Shown here: in pieces, positions 8,928 to 16,796 of the stretch
Layout: each line of letters begins with the position of its first letter
Numbering within the stretch: the first letter of the stretch is position 1
Source of the DNA: CAVVAY01 sp963746465
GTDB taxonomy: Bacteria > Actinomycetota > Actinomycetes > JACCUZ01
Reading direction: 5' to 3'
Assembly (NCBI GenBank): GCA_963746465.1
Contig: CAVVAY010000013.1
Span: 310,001 to 374,000, forward strand
Length of the DNA: 64,000 bases
Notes under the pieces: generated by a model
What the model was told of the DNA's origin: nothing
Databases searched by the model: none
The model's input: the letters and a program-made list of their open reading frames with translations, nothing else
Translations under genes and position numbers: made by a program

Positions 8928-9719
8928 TCAGCGTCGGGACGCGTCGAGCCCGGGCTGGTCGAAGGTCTCCGGGCCGCGAAGCAATGCTGTCCGGTCCAGC
9001 GGCCAGACGATGGTGAAGGCGCGACCGATGACGTCGTCGACCGGGACGAAGCCCTTGTCGGGCTGACCGCGGTGCGCCCGGCTGTCCTCGGACACCGAGC
9101 GGTGGTCGCCCATCACCCACAGGGAGTCCTTGGGCACGGTGAACGGTCCGAAGGTCTCCGAGGACGGGTCGTCGCCGGGGAAGAGGTAGGGCTCGTCGAG
9201 CGGGACGCCGTTGACGGTGACCCGGCCCTTGTCGTCGCAGCAGGCGACCTTGTCGCCGGCCACGCCGATGACCCGCTTGATGAGGTCCTCCTCGCCGGCC
9301 GCCGGCGCCAGCCCGACGAAGACCAGGCCGTCGCGGACCAGGCCCAGGACTCCGCCCCGGGAGGCCGTCTCGCCGGGGCCGTTCAGCCAGCCACCCGGGT
9401 CGCGGAAGACCACGACGTCACCACGGTGGATCTCGTCCGGCTTGTCGGCGAGCTTGTTCACCAGCACCCGGTCGTTGACGAGCAGCGTGTTCTCCATCGA
9501 CCCCGAGGGGATGTAGAACGCCTGCACGAGGAAGGTCTTGATGAGCACCGAGATGACCAGTGCGGTGATGACGATGCCGGGCAGCTCGCGCAGGAACGAC
9601 TTGCGCTTGGGCTGGGCGCGCCGGGTGCGCACCGGCGACGGCCGGTCACCCCGGTCCGGGACCGCGGTGCTCGGTGCGGATCGCGCGCCGACCGGGCGCT
9701 GACCGTCCTCGGTCGTCAT
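8928..9719 (-). CDS. lepB: Signal peptidase I (second of two)
   Basis: A 263-residue type I signal peptidase that removes signal peptides from Sec and Tat substrates at the outer face of the membrane. A charged N-terminus is followed by one membrane helix (IVITALVISVLIKTFLV), then the nucleophile Ser in IPSGSME, the box RVLVNKL, the catalytic Lys in LIKRVIGVAGD and the box MGDHRSVSEDSR. An insertion with several glycines lies between the boxes. The ATG at 9719 overlaps the stop of the preceding signal peptidase as ATGA, so the two are a tandem pair. Confidence 0.95.
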   Translation of the reverse strand: MTTEDGQRPVGARSAPSTAVPDRGDRPSPVRTRRAQPKRKSFLRELPGIVITALVISVLIKTFLVQAFYIPSGSMENTLLVNDRVLVNKLADKPDEIHRGDVVVFRDPGGWLNGPGETASRGGVLGLVRDGLVFVGLAPAAGEEDLIKRVIGVAGDKVACCDDKGRVTVNGVPLDEPYLFPGDDPSSETFGPFTVPKDSLWVMGDHRSVSEDSRAHRGQPDKGFVPVDDVIGRAFTIVWPLDRTALLRGPETFDQPGLDASRR

Positions 9720-10378
9720 CGCGTCCGTCCTTCCGTCCCCGTCGGCGGCAGACGCCGCGCAGCAGAGCCTACGGTCACGTCGGGAAACCCGCCGAGCCGG
9801 TCCAACGGCCAGACGACGACCAGAACGCGGCCCACGACCTTGTCCAGCGGGACGGTGCCGCCGCCCGGGTCACCGAGGTGGGCGCGGGAGTCCAGCGAGT
9901 CCGACCGGTGGTCGCCCATCAGCCACAGCCGGCCGGCCGGCACCGTGACGTCGAAGCGCAGCTCGGAGGGGTCGTCCCCCGGGTGCAGGTACGACGCCTC
10001 GTGCAGGGACTCCCCGTTGACGGTGAGCCGGCCGCGCGCGTCGCAGCAGACGACGCGGTCGCCCGGAAGACCGATGACGCGCTTGACGTAGTCGGTCTCA
10101 CCGCTGCCGTTGCCGAGTCGCCCGAAGGTGTCGGTGCCGTCGAAGACGACGATGTCGCCCCGGTGCACGTCGGAGAACCGGTAGGAGATGCGGTCGACCA
10201 GGATCCGGTCACCGACCTGCAGGGTCTGCTCCATCGACCCCGACGGGATCGAGAACGGCGCCACGACGTAGGAGCGCACCAACGAGGTCGCCACGACGAC
10301 GACGGCGATGAGCAGCAGCATCCGGCGCGCAGACGCTGCGCGAGCACCCGGTGCGCGACGTCGCTGCGGCGCGCGCAC
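9716..10378 (-). CDS. lepB: Signal peptidase I (first of two)
   Basis: A second signal peptidase I directly upstream of the first. It has one N-terminal helix (MLLLIAVVVVATSLVRSYVV), the Ser box IPSGSME, the Lys box YVKRVIGLPGD and MGDHRSDSLDSR. The open frame continues upstream through rplS, but that part is shadow sequence. The only in-frame GTG after the rplS stop is at 10378, giving 220 residues; the ribosome-binding site there is weak, so the start is tentative. It lies between rplS and the second lepB in the same operon. Confidence 0.9.
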   Translation of the reverse strand: MRAPQRRRAPGARAASARRMLLLIAVVVVATSLVRSYVVAPFSIPSGSMEQTLQVGDRILVDRISYRFSDVHRGDIVVFDGTDTFGRLGNGSGETDYVKRVIGLPGDRVVCCDARGRLTVNGESLHEASYLHPGDDPSELRFDVTVPAGRLWLMGDHRSDSLDSRAHLGDPGGGTVPLDKVVGRVLVVVWPLDRLGGFPDVTVGSAARRLPPTGTEGRTR

Positions 10379-10416
10379 CGTGGTGCGTGGCGGCCGCAGC
10401 TCGTCCGGGGTGACGG

Positions 10417-10776
10417 TCAGCGGGCGACGGGGGCGTCGCGGCGCTCCTTGATCTTGGCGGCCTTGCCGCGCAGCTCGCGCAGGTAGTAGAGCTTCGCGCG
10501 GCGGACGTCGCCGCGGGTGACGACCTCGATCTTGTCGATCACCGGGGTGTGCACGGGGAAGGTCCGCTCGACGCCGACGCCGAAGCTGACCTTGCGGACG
10601 GTGAAGGTCTCGCGGCTGCCGCCGCCCTGGCGGCGGATCACGACGCCCTGGAACACCTGGATGCGGGAGCGAGTGCCCTCGACGACCTTGACGTGGACCT
10701 TGAGGGTGTCGCCGGGTCGGAACTCGGGGATGTCCGAGCGCTTCGAAGCGGCGTCGAGTGCGTCCAGCGTCTGCAT
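10417..10776 (-). CDS. rplS: 50S ribosomal protein L19
   Basis: A 119-residue bL19 that lies at the 30S-50S interface. It starts MQTLDALDAASKRSDIPEF and contains FRPGDTLKVHVKVVEG, the Arg-rich loop GVVIRRQGGGSRETFTVRK, and the C-terminal YYLRELRGKAAKIKERR. The length is normal. The ATG at 10776 begins the L19 homology; the longer upstream frame is not coding. About 170 bp separate it from trmD and contain a small hairpin, so it may have its own promoter or a leader control. Confidence 0.97.
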   Translation of the reverse strand: MQTLDALDAASKRSDIPEFRPGDTLKVHVKVVEGTRSRIQVFQGVVIRRQGGGSRETFTVRKVSFGVGVERTFPVHTPVIDKIEVVTRGDVRRAKLYYLRELRGKAAKIKERRDAPVAR

Positions 10777-10852
10777 CGGGATCTCTTCTCTCGCGGTGCC
10801 ACAGGTCACCCACGGTGTGGGGTGGAGTTGTGTGGCGGTCGTGTCGTGAGGC

Positions 10853-10878
10853 AGCACCCTCCCTGTGGCGGGGGTGCT
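10853..10878 (-). promoter_or_regulatory. Hairpin in the rplS 5' leader
   Basis: A 7-bp inverted repeat, AGCACCC and GGGTGCT (10853-10859 and 10872-10878), lies about 80 nt upstream of the rplS start in the 172-bp trmD-rplS gap. It could be part of an L19 leader or a weak terminator after trmD. No T-run follows it. The functional reading is inference only. Confidence 0.3.
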
Positions 10879-10948
10879 CGCGGCTGACCGCTGCGCTTTG
10901 GGGTCCCCGCGTGATCGCGCAGCGAAGCAAGCGATCTCGTGGGGTAGC

Positions 10949-11746
10949 TCAGTCTGCCACAGGGCCGGGAAGGCGGGCCAATCGTCCGTCGGCGGGCGCC
11001 CAGCCCAGCTCGGCGAGCAGCGCGAGGTCGTGGCGGTCCAGCGTGGCGGGGTCAAGCCGTTCCAGCAGGTCCGGGCGGCGGGCCGCGGTCCGGCGTACCG
11101 ACTCGTCGCGGCGCCACCGGGCGATCCGGGCATGGTCGCCGGAGAGCAGCACCTCGGGCACCTCGCGACCGCGCCAGCTGGCCGGCTTGGTGAAGCCCGG
11201 CGCCTCGAGCAGGCCGTCGCTGTGCGACTCCTCGACCAGCGACTCGGAGTTGCCGATCACGCCGGGGAGCAGCCGGGCCACCGACTCGACGATCGCCAGC
11301 ACCGCCACCTCGCCGCCGTTGAGGACGTAGTCGCCCAGGCTCACCTCGGTGACCCGGCCGTGGCCGGCCGCCTCGTCGAGCACCCGCTGGTCGATGCCCT
11401 CGTAACGCCCGCTGGCGAAGACCAGCCAGGGCTCGGAGACGAGCTCGTGGGCCAGCGCCTGGGTGAACGGCGCGCCCCCGGGGGTCGGCACCAGGATCCG
11501 CGGCGGCAGCCGGGACTGCGGCCCGCAGACGGCGTCCAGGGCCGCGCCCCACGGCTCGGGCCGCATCAGCATGCCCGGCCCACCGCCGTACGGCGAGTCG
11601 TCCACGGTGCGGTGCCGGTCGGTGGTCCAGTCGCGGAGGTCGTGCACCCGCAGGTCGATCAGGCCGTCCTCGATGGCCCGGCCGATCAGGGACAGCCGCA
11701 GCGGGGCGAGGTACTCCGGGAAGATCGTGACGACGTCGAGGCGCAC
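10949..11746 (-). CDS. trmD: tRNA (guanine37-N1)-methyltransferase
   Basis: A 265-residue TrmD, which methylates G37 of tRNAs reading CNN codons and prevents +1 frameshifting. It starts MRLDVVTIFPEYLAPL. The SAM-binding trefoil knot is shown by FASGRYEGIDQRV and VSLGDYVLNGGEVA, and the substrate loop by DDSPYGGGPGMLM. The length is typical. The GTG at 11746 lies one base after the rimM stop. This is the usual rpsP-rimM-trmD-rplS order. Confidence 0.96.
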   Translation of the reverse strand: MRLDVVTIFPEYLAPLRLSLIGRAIEDGLIDLRVHDLRDWTTDRHRTVDDSPYGGGPGMLMRPEPWGAALDAVCGPQSRLPPRILVPTPGGAPFTQALAHELVSEPWLVFASGRYEGIDQRVLDEAAGHGRVTEVSLGDYVLNGGEVAVLAIVESVARLLPGVIGNSESLVEESHSDGLLEAPGFTKPASWRGREVPEVLLSGDHARIARWRRDESVRRTAARRPDLLERLDPATLDRHDLALLAELGWAPADGRLARLPGPVAD

Positions 11747-11747
11747 G

Positions 11748-12269
11748 TCACTCCTCAGGTACGTCGGTCAGCAGGCCGGGCGGCGGGTCGACCAGGACCT
11801 GGCCCGCGTCGAGGTCGACGTCGGGGACGATCTCGGCGACGAAGGGCACGAGCACCTCGGTGCCGTCCGGCCGGCGTACCGCGAGCACGTCCTGGCCGGG
11901 CAGGTGCAGCACCTCGGCGAGCTCGCCGACCGGCTCTCCCGCAACGGTGCGGACGGCGAGGCCGACCAGCTGGTGGTCGTAGAACTCCTCGGGGTCCTCG
12001 AGCCGCTCCGCGAGGTCGACGTCGGCGACCAGCAGCACGTTGCGCAGCCCCTCTGCCGCGGTGCGGTCGTCGTACCCCTGGAAGTGCAGCAGCAGCCGAC
12101 CCGAGTGCACCCACCCGTTGTCGATCGTCAGCGGACCGGCGGTGGCCGGCTCGGTGCGCAGCGTGGTCCCCGGGGCCAGCCGGCCTTCGGGGTCGTCGGT
12201 GCGCAGCTCGACCGACACGTCACCGTGCAGGCCGTGCGGACGCCCGATCCGCGCGACGACGACGTCCAT
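11748..12269 (-). CDS. rimM: Ribosome maturation factor RimM
   Basis: A 173-residue RimM, which assists 30S head assembly and binds S19. The N-terminal barrel starts VVVARIGRPHGLHGDVSVEL, and the PRC-barrel half includes EEFYDHQLVGLAVRT and LVPFVAEIVPDVDLDAGQ. Length and domain order are normal. It sits between khpA (34 bp gap) and trmD (1 bp gap) on the same strand. Confidence 0.95.
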   Translation of the reverse strand: MDVVVARIGRPHGLHGDVSVELRTDDPEGRLAPGTTLRTEPATAGPLTIDNGWVHSGRLLLHFQGYDDRTAAEGLRNVLLVADVDLAERLEDPEEFYDHQLVGLAVRTVAGEPVGELAEVLHLPGQDVLAVRRPDGTEVLVPFVAEIVPDVDLDAGQVLVDPPPGLLTDVPEE

Positions 12270-12303
12270 CAGCCCTCCACCTGCCGGCTGGCCGGAGGTC
12301 GGC

Positions 12304-12543
12304 TCAGCGCTCGTCGACGTCGAGGAAGTCGACGCGGACGCCGCGGCCCGGCGCCAGCGCGCCGATCACGGTGCGCAGGGCCTTGGCCGTGCGACCGGCC
12401 CGGCCGATGACCTTGCCGAGGTCCTCGGGGTGCACGCGCACCTCGAGGGTGCGCCCGCGGCGACCGTTGCGGTCGCGCACGGACACGTCGTCCGGGTGGT
12501 CGACGATGCCTCGCACCAGGTGCTCGAGGGCTTCCTCGAGCAC
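12304..12543 (-). CDS. khpA: KH-domain RNA-binding protein KhpA
   Basis: A 79-residue single KH-domain protein with the GxxG loop in LGKVIGRAGRTAKALRTV. KhpA works with KhpB in RNA binding and cell-size control in Gram-positive bacteria and is characteristically encoded between rpsP and rimM, as here. The start is GTG at 12543, three bases after the rpsP stop, so it is co-translated with rpsP. Confidence 0.92.
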   Translation of the reverse strand: MLEEALEHLVRGIVDHPDDVSVRDRNGRRGRTLEVRVHPEDLGKVIGRAGRTAKALRTVIGALAPGRGVRVDFLDVDER

Positions 12544-12546
12544 GGG

Positions 12547-13194
12547 CTAGGCCTCGTCCTTCGGAGCCTCGGTCGACTCGCTGGTCTCGGCGGTGGCCTC
12601 GGCACCCTCGGCCGACTCCGGCGCAGACGCGGCGTCCTCGGTCTTCGGCTCCTCGGTGACGGTCGGCTCGGCGGCCGGAGCCTCGGCAGCAGCGGCCTTG
12701 GGCTCGTCGGACCCGGCGGCCCGGACATCGCCGTCAGCCGCGGCCTCGTCGGCGGTCGGGCGGTCAGCCTTCGGCGTCCCCTCGGCAGCCGCGGTGGCCA
12801 CCTTCTTGGCGGCCTTCTTTCGCGGCGTGGTGGCACCGTCCTTCGGCTCGCCGGCGGAGTCCTTGGCGGCGGTCTCGAAGATCGCCTTCTTGTCGGCCTT
12901 CGGCTCGGCGACCCGCAGGGTGCCCTCCTGGCCCGGCAGGCCCTTGAACTTCTGCCAGTCCCCGGTGACCTTGAGGATCGCGGCGACCGGCTCGGTCGGC
13001 TGCGCGCCGACGCCCAGCCAGTACTGCGCGCGCTCGGAGTTCACCTCGATCAGCGAGGGCTCCTGGGTCGGGTGGTACTTGCCGATCTCCTCGATCGCCC
13101 GACCGTCACGCTTGGTGCGCGAGTCGGCGACGACGATGCGGTAGTACGGCGCACGGATCTTGCCCATGCGCATCAGCTTGATCTTGACTGCCAC
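12547..13194 (-). CDS. rpsP: 30S ribosomal protein S16 with a long C-terminal extension
   Basis: The first 85 or so residues are a standard bS16 (VAVKIKLMRMGKIRAPYYR, then HPTQEPSLIEVNSERAQYWL and VGAQPTEPVAAILKVTGDW). After about residue 95 the protein continues for 120 residues of low complexity. It begins with a basic TPRKKAAKKVATAA stretch and continues with Ala, Glu, Thr and Asp. Actinobacterial S16 proteins often have a tail, but this one exceeds the core in length. The start is GTG at 13194 with AGGAG 11 nt upstream, and the longer upstream frame is ignored. It is the first gene of the rpsP-khpA-rimM-trmD-rplS cluster. Confidence 0.95.
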   Translation of the reverse strand: MAVKIKLMRMGKIRAPYYRIVVADSRTKRDGRAIEEIGKYHPTQEPSLIEVNSERAQYWLGVGAQPTEPVAAILKVTGDWQKFKGLPGQEGTLRVAEPKADKKAIFETAAKDSAGEPKDGATTPRKKAAKKVATAAAEGTPKADRPTADEAAADGDVRAAGSDEPKAAAAEAPAAEPTVTEEPKTEDAASAPESAEGAEATAETSESTEAPKDEA

Positions 13195-13354
13195 GGTTGA
13201 TGAAGCTCCTGCTTCTCGCATGCGGGTGGCGGTCCGGGCCGCGTGGGGGTGCGGTCGGAGCCGGCCGGGGGACCCGGCACGCAGCGGATGAGAGGGTCCG
13301 CCGTACGCCGGGTACAGCGCGCCATCATGCCAGACAGGCCGCCACCTGCCGAAA

Positions 13355-14545
13355 TCAGCCGACGACGCGACCACGCAGCACGACGGCACGCGGGTGCGCG
13401 AGGGCTCGCAGGTCGGCTCGCGGATCGGTGTCGTAGACCACCAGGTCGGCCGACTCCCCCGCCGCCAGACCGGGCCTCCCGAGCCAGTCCCGGGCCGCCC
13501 AGGACGCCGCCGCCAGCGCCTCGGTGGCGCTCAGGCCGACCTGCTCGTGCAGGGCCAGCACCTCCCGGCCGATCAGGCCGTGCGGCAGCACGCCTCCCGC
13601 GTCGGTACCCGCGTAGACCGGGACGCCGGCCTCGTGCGCCGACCGCAGGGTGACGTCGCAGCGGGCGTGCAGGTCGCGCATGTGGTCGGCGTACGCCGGG
13701 AACTTGGTGCCGGCCTGCTCGGCGTACTTCGGGAAGTTGTCGATCTGCACCCGGGTCGGCACCAGCGCGGTGCCCCGGCGGGCCATCTCGGCCACGACGT
13801 CCTCGGTCAGCCCGGTGCCGTGCTCGATGCAGTCGATGCCGGCGCCGACCAGTTCGGCCACCGACTGCTCGCCGAAGCAGTGCGCCGTGACCCGGGCGCC
13901 CAGCTCGTGCGCCCGGGTGATCGCGGCGGCCGCGACGTCGGCCGGCCAGCACGGCGTGAGGTCCCCGGCGTCCCGGTCGATCCAGTCACCGACCAGCTTG
14001 ACCCAGCCGTCACCGCGGGCGGCCTGGGTCTCGACCTCGTCGACCAGGTCCGGTGGCTCGACCTCGGCGCCGTAGTTGCGGATGTAGCGCTTGGTGCGCG
14101 CGATGTGCCGACCGGCCCGGACGATGCGGGGCAGGTCGTCGCGGGCGTCGATCCAGTGCGTGTCCACCGGCACCCCGGCGTCGCGCAGCAGCAGGGCACC
14201 CGCGTCGCGATCGGCCACCGCCTGAGCCTCGGTGGTCGCCTCGTCGACGCCGCCGTCGGCGTCCAGCCCGACGTGGCAGTGCGCATCGACCAGGCCGGGC
14301 ACGACCCAGCCGCGGTCGACCAGCGTCTCGGCGCCGTCGACCGGTTCGTCGCGGAGCAGGCCGTCGGTGTCGACCCACATGTCGCGCTCGTCGTCGTCCG
14401 GCAGCACCACCGCCCGCAGGTGCAACGGCGCGACGGGCCCGGACGAAGAGCGCTGATGATCAGACAAGGCAGTCGCCCTGCCCGCCGCCACCGCGCTGCC
14501 CGCCACCGCGCTGCCCGCCGCCCTAGCTCCGTGCTGCCCGGTCAC
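13355..14545 (-). CDS. Amidohydrolase family protein
   Basis: A metal-dependent amidohydrolase, about 396 residues from the chosen start. The metal-binding HxH is in VDAHCHVG, further ligands are in WVKLVGDWIDRD (Lys), VTAHCFGE and CIEHGTGL, and the final Asp is in VYAGTDAGGVLPHG. The profile resembles imidazolonepropionase and dipeptidase-like members; the substrate is unknown. The N-terminal 30 residues are Ala/Gly-rich and include a 15-bp tandem duplication, so the start is uncertain. GTG 14545 has GGAAGGG about 7 nt upstream; TTG 14467 would give 370 residues. It lies between ffh and rpsP. Confidence 0.8.
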   Translation of the reverse strand: MTGQHGARAAGSAVAGSAVAAGRATALSDHQRSSSGPVAPLHLRAVVLPDDDERDMWVDTDGLLRDEPVDGAETLVDRGWVVPGLVDAHCHVGLDADGGVDEATTEAQAVADRDAGALLLRDAGVPVDTHWIDARDDLPRIVRAGRHIARTKRYIRNYGAEVEPPDLVDEVETQAARGDGWVKLVGDWIDRDAGDLTPCWPADVAAAAITRAHELGARVTAHCFGEQSVAELVGAGIDCIEHGTGLTEDVVAEMARRGTALVPTRVQIDNFPKYAEQAGTKFPAYADHMRDLHARCDVTLRSAHEAGVPVYAGTDAGGVLPHGLIGREVLALHEQVGLSATEALAAASWAARDWLGRPGLAAGESADLVVYDTDPRADLRALAHPRAVVLRGRVVG

Positions 14546-14576
14546 GCCCGCCACCCTTCCATGATCGAGGGCCCAA

Positions 14577-14625
14577 GATCCACACCGGATCGGTACGCCG
14601 ACAGGTGACCGATCCGGTGTGGATC
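14577..14625 (-). terminator. Large perfect hairpin downstream of ffh
   Basis: Two 18-bp arms (14577-14594 and 14608-14625) are exact reverse complements around a 13-nt loop. Three more pairs follow outside a single mismatch, giving a span of 14573-14629. It starts 15 bp after the ffh stop and lies upstream of the amidohydrolase start. No T-run is present, as is usual for high-GC actinobacteria. It probably ends ffh transcription, but it could also be a dispersed palindromic repeat. Confidence 0.65.
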
Positions 14626-14639
14626 ATGGCGTACGGCGG

Positions 14640-16193
14640 TCAGCGGGAGTCGGGCGGGAGCAGGCCCTTGAGCTCGTCGGGGAGCTGGAAGTCCACGTCA
14701 CTGCCAGCAAGGTCGGCCGAAAAATCTCCGCTGGCGCGCGCCTCGGCCTGCCGCTGCTCGATGGCCCGCTTGGCCGGGTTGCCCGAGCGGCCGCCCTTGA
14801 CCTTCTTCGGCGCGGCGGCCTTGCCCTTGGCCTTCTTTCCGCGGCCCATCCCCGGCATGCCGGCCATCCCGGGCATGCCCGGCATCCCGCCGCTCGCGGC
14901 CAGCTGGCGCATCATCTTCTGCGCGTCGGTGAACCGCTCGACCAGGCCGTTGACGTCGGACACGCTGCGGCCAGAGCCGCGGGCGATGCGCTGCCGGCGC
15001 GAGCCATTGAGGATCTTGTGGTTGCGCCGCTCCTCCGGCGTCATCGACTTGATGATCGCGGTGGTGCGGTCGATCTCGCGTTCGTCGATGTTCTCGATCT
15101 GCTCGCGCATCGCGCCCATGCCCGGCAGCATCCCGAGCAGCTTCGACATCGAGCCCATCTTCCGGACGCTCTCCATCTGCGCCATGAAGTCCTCGAAGGT
15201 GAAGTCCTCGCCGCGGCCGAACTTGCCCGCCATCTCCTCGGCCTGGCCCTTGTCGAAGGCCTTCTCGGCCTGCTCGATCAAGGTGAGCATGTCGCCCATG
15301 CCGAGGATGCGCGACGCCATCCGGTCGGGGTGGAAGGTGTCGAAGTCGTCGAGCTTCTCGCCGTTGGACGCGAACATGACCTGACGCCCGGTGACCTTGG
15401 CCACCGACAGCGCCGCACCACCGCGGGCGTCGCCGTCGAGCTTCGTCAGCACCACGCCGTCGAAGCCGACGCCGTCGAGGAAGGCCTGCGCGGTCGTGAC
15501 GGCGTCCTGGCCGATCATCGCGTCGACGACGAACAGCGTCTCGTCCGGGTGCACCGCGTCGCGGATGTCGGCGGCCTGCTGCATCAGCTCGGCGTCGATG
15601 CCGAGCCGGCCGGCGGTGTCGACGATGACGACGTCGAACATCTTCTGGTTCGCGTGCTCGATCGCCCGCCGCGCGACGTCGACCGGGTTGCCGACGCCGT
15701 TGCCGGGCTCCGGCGCGAAGACCGGCACCCCGGCCCGCTCGCCGACGACCTGCAGCTGGGTGACGGCGTTGGGCCGCTGCAGGTCGGCTGCCACCAGCAC
15801 CGGGGCGTGGCCCTGGCCCTTGAGCCAGTGCGCGAGCTTTCCGGCCAGCGTGGTCTTGCCGGAGCCCTGCAGGCCGGCGAGCATGATCACGGTGGGCGGG
15901 GTCTTGGCGAACCGCAGCCGCCGGGTCTCGCCGCCCAGGATGGTGACCAGCTCTTCGTCGACGATCTTGACGATCTGCTGGGCGGGGTTCAGCGCCTGCG
16001 ACACCTCGGCACCGCGGGCCCGCTCGCGGACGGCGGCGATGAAGTCCTTGACGACGGGCAGCGCGACGTCGGCCTCGAGCAGCGCCACCCGGATCTCGCG
16101 GGTGGTGGCGTCGATGTCGGCGTCGGTGAGCCGGCCCTTCCCGCGCAGGTTCTTGAAGCTGGCGGCCAGGCGGTCGGAGAGGGTGGCGAACAC
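14640..16193 (-). CDS. ffh: Signal recognition particle protein Ffh
   Basis: A 517-residue SRP54-type GTPase that targets nascent membrane proteins to FtsY. The N domain is followed by the G domain with Walker A GLQGSGKTTLAGKLA, DLQRPNAVTQLQ, DTAGRLG, TKLDGDARGG and the SRP insertion box. The M domain is methionine-rich (MSKLLGMLPGMGAMREQIE, then SGRSVSDVNGLVERF), with a Gly-Met repeat GGMPGMPGMAGMPGMGRG and a basic segment. The C-terminal tail is longer than in E. coli. The start is GTG at 16193. Confidence 0.97.
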   Translation of the reverse strand: MFATLSDRLAASFKNLRGKGRLTDADIDATTREIRVALLEADVALPVVKDFIAAVRERARGAEVSQALNPAQQIVKIVDEELVTILGGETRRLRFAKTPPTVIMLAGLQGSGKTTLAGKLAHWLKGQGHAPVLVAADLQRPNAVTQLQVVGERAGVPVFAPEPGNGVGNPVDVARRAIEHANQKMFDVVIVDTAGRLGIDAELMQQAADIRDAVHPDETLFVVDAMIGQDAVTTAQAFLDGVGFDGVVLTKLDGDARGGAALSVAKVTGRQVMFASNGEKLDDFDTFHPDRMASRILGMGDMLTLIEQAEKAFDKGQAEEMAGKFGRGEDFTFEDFMAQMESVRKMGSMSKLLGMLPGMGAMREQIENIDEREIDRTTAIIKSMTPEERRNHKILNGSRRQRIARGSGRSVSDVNGLVERFTDAQKMMRQLAASGGMPGMPGMAGMPGMGRGKKAKGKAAAPKKVKGGRSGNPAKRAIEQRQAEARASGDFSADLAGSDVDFQLPDELKGLLPPDSR

Positions 16194-16269
16194 GCAGCAA
16201 GCCTAACCGGGGCGCATGCAACGCTTCGGCTCGTCGTGCCGTAGTGGAGGGTGACGGAGAGGGGACGGC

Positions 16270-16794
16270 GTGGACGGCAGCACCACCCGGGACGAGGAGT
16301 TCGGGGCCTTCGTGGTCGCGCGGCGGGCCGCACTGGTCCGGCTGGCGACCTTGCTCGCGGCGGGCGACGCCCATCTCGGCGAGGACCTCGTGCAGACCGC
16401 GCTCACCCGGCTGTACGTCGCGTGGCGGAGGGTCGAGCACGAGCAGGGCCCGGAGGCCTACGCCCGACGGATCCTGGTCAACGCCGCCATCGACGAACGG
16501 CGGCGGCCGTGGCGCCGCGGCGAGACCAGCCGGGCCGAGCTTCCCGAGCCGCCCGCGGCTGCGGGCGGCAGCGTCGAGGACAGCAGCGCCGTACGCGACG
16601 CACTAGCCGCGCTCGGCCCGCGGATGCGCGCCGCCGTCGTGCTGCGGCACTGGCTCGGCTACGACGTCGGCGAGTGCGCCGACCTGCTCGGCTGCAGCGA
16701 GGGAACCGTCAAGAGCCAGACCGCCCGCGGCCTCGAACGCCTACGCACTCTCCTGTCCGACGAGCTCACCCCCATCCCTGCCACCAGGAGCTGA
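16270..16794 (+). CDS. SigE-type ECF RNA polymerase sigma factor
   Basis: A 174-residue ECF sigma factor of the actinobacterial SigE-family type. Region 2 is seen as LVRLATLLAAGDAHLGEDLVQ and YARRILVNAAIDERRR. Region 4 is LGPRMRAAVVLRHWLGYDV followed by the HTH LLGCSEGTVKSQTARGLERL. The start is GTG at 16270 after GGAGAGGGGA. It precedes by 2 bp a gene for a membrane-anchored protein that may be its regulator. The stimulus is unknown. Confidence 0.88.
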   Translation: MDGSTTRDEEFGAFVVARRAALVRLATLLAAGDAHLGEDLVQTALTRLYVAWRRVEHEQGPEAYARRILVNAAIDERRRPWRRGETSRAELPEPPAAAGGSVEDSSAVRDALAALGPRMRAAVVLRHWLGYDVGECADLLGCSEGTVKSQTARGLERLRTLLSDELTPIPATRS

Positions 16795-16796
16795 CC

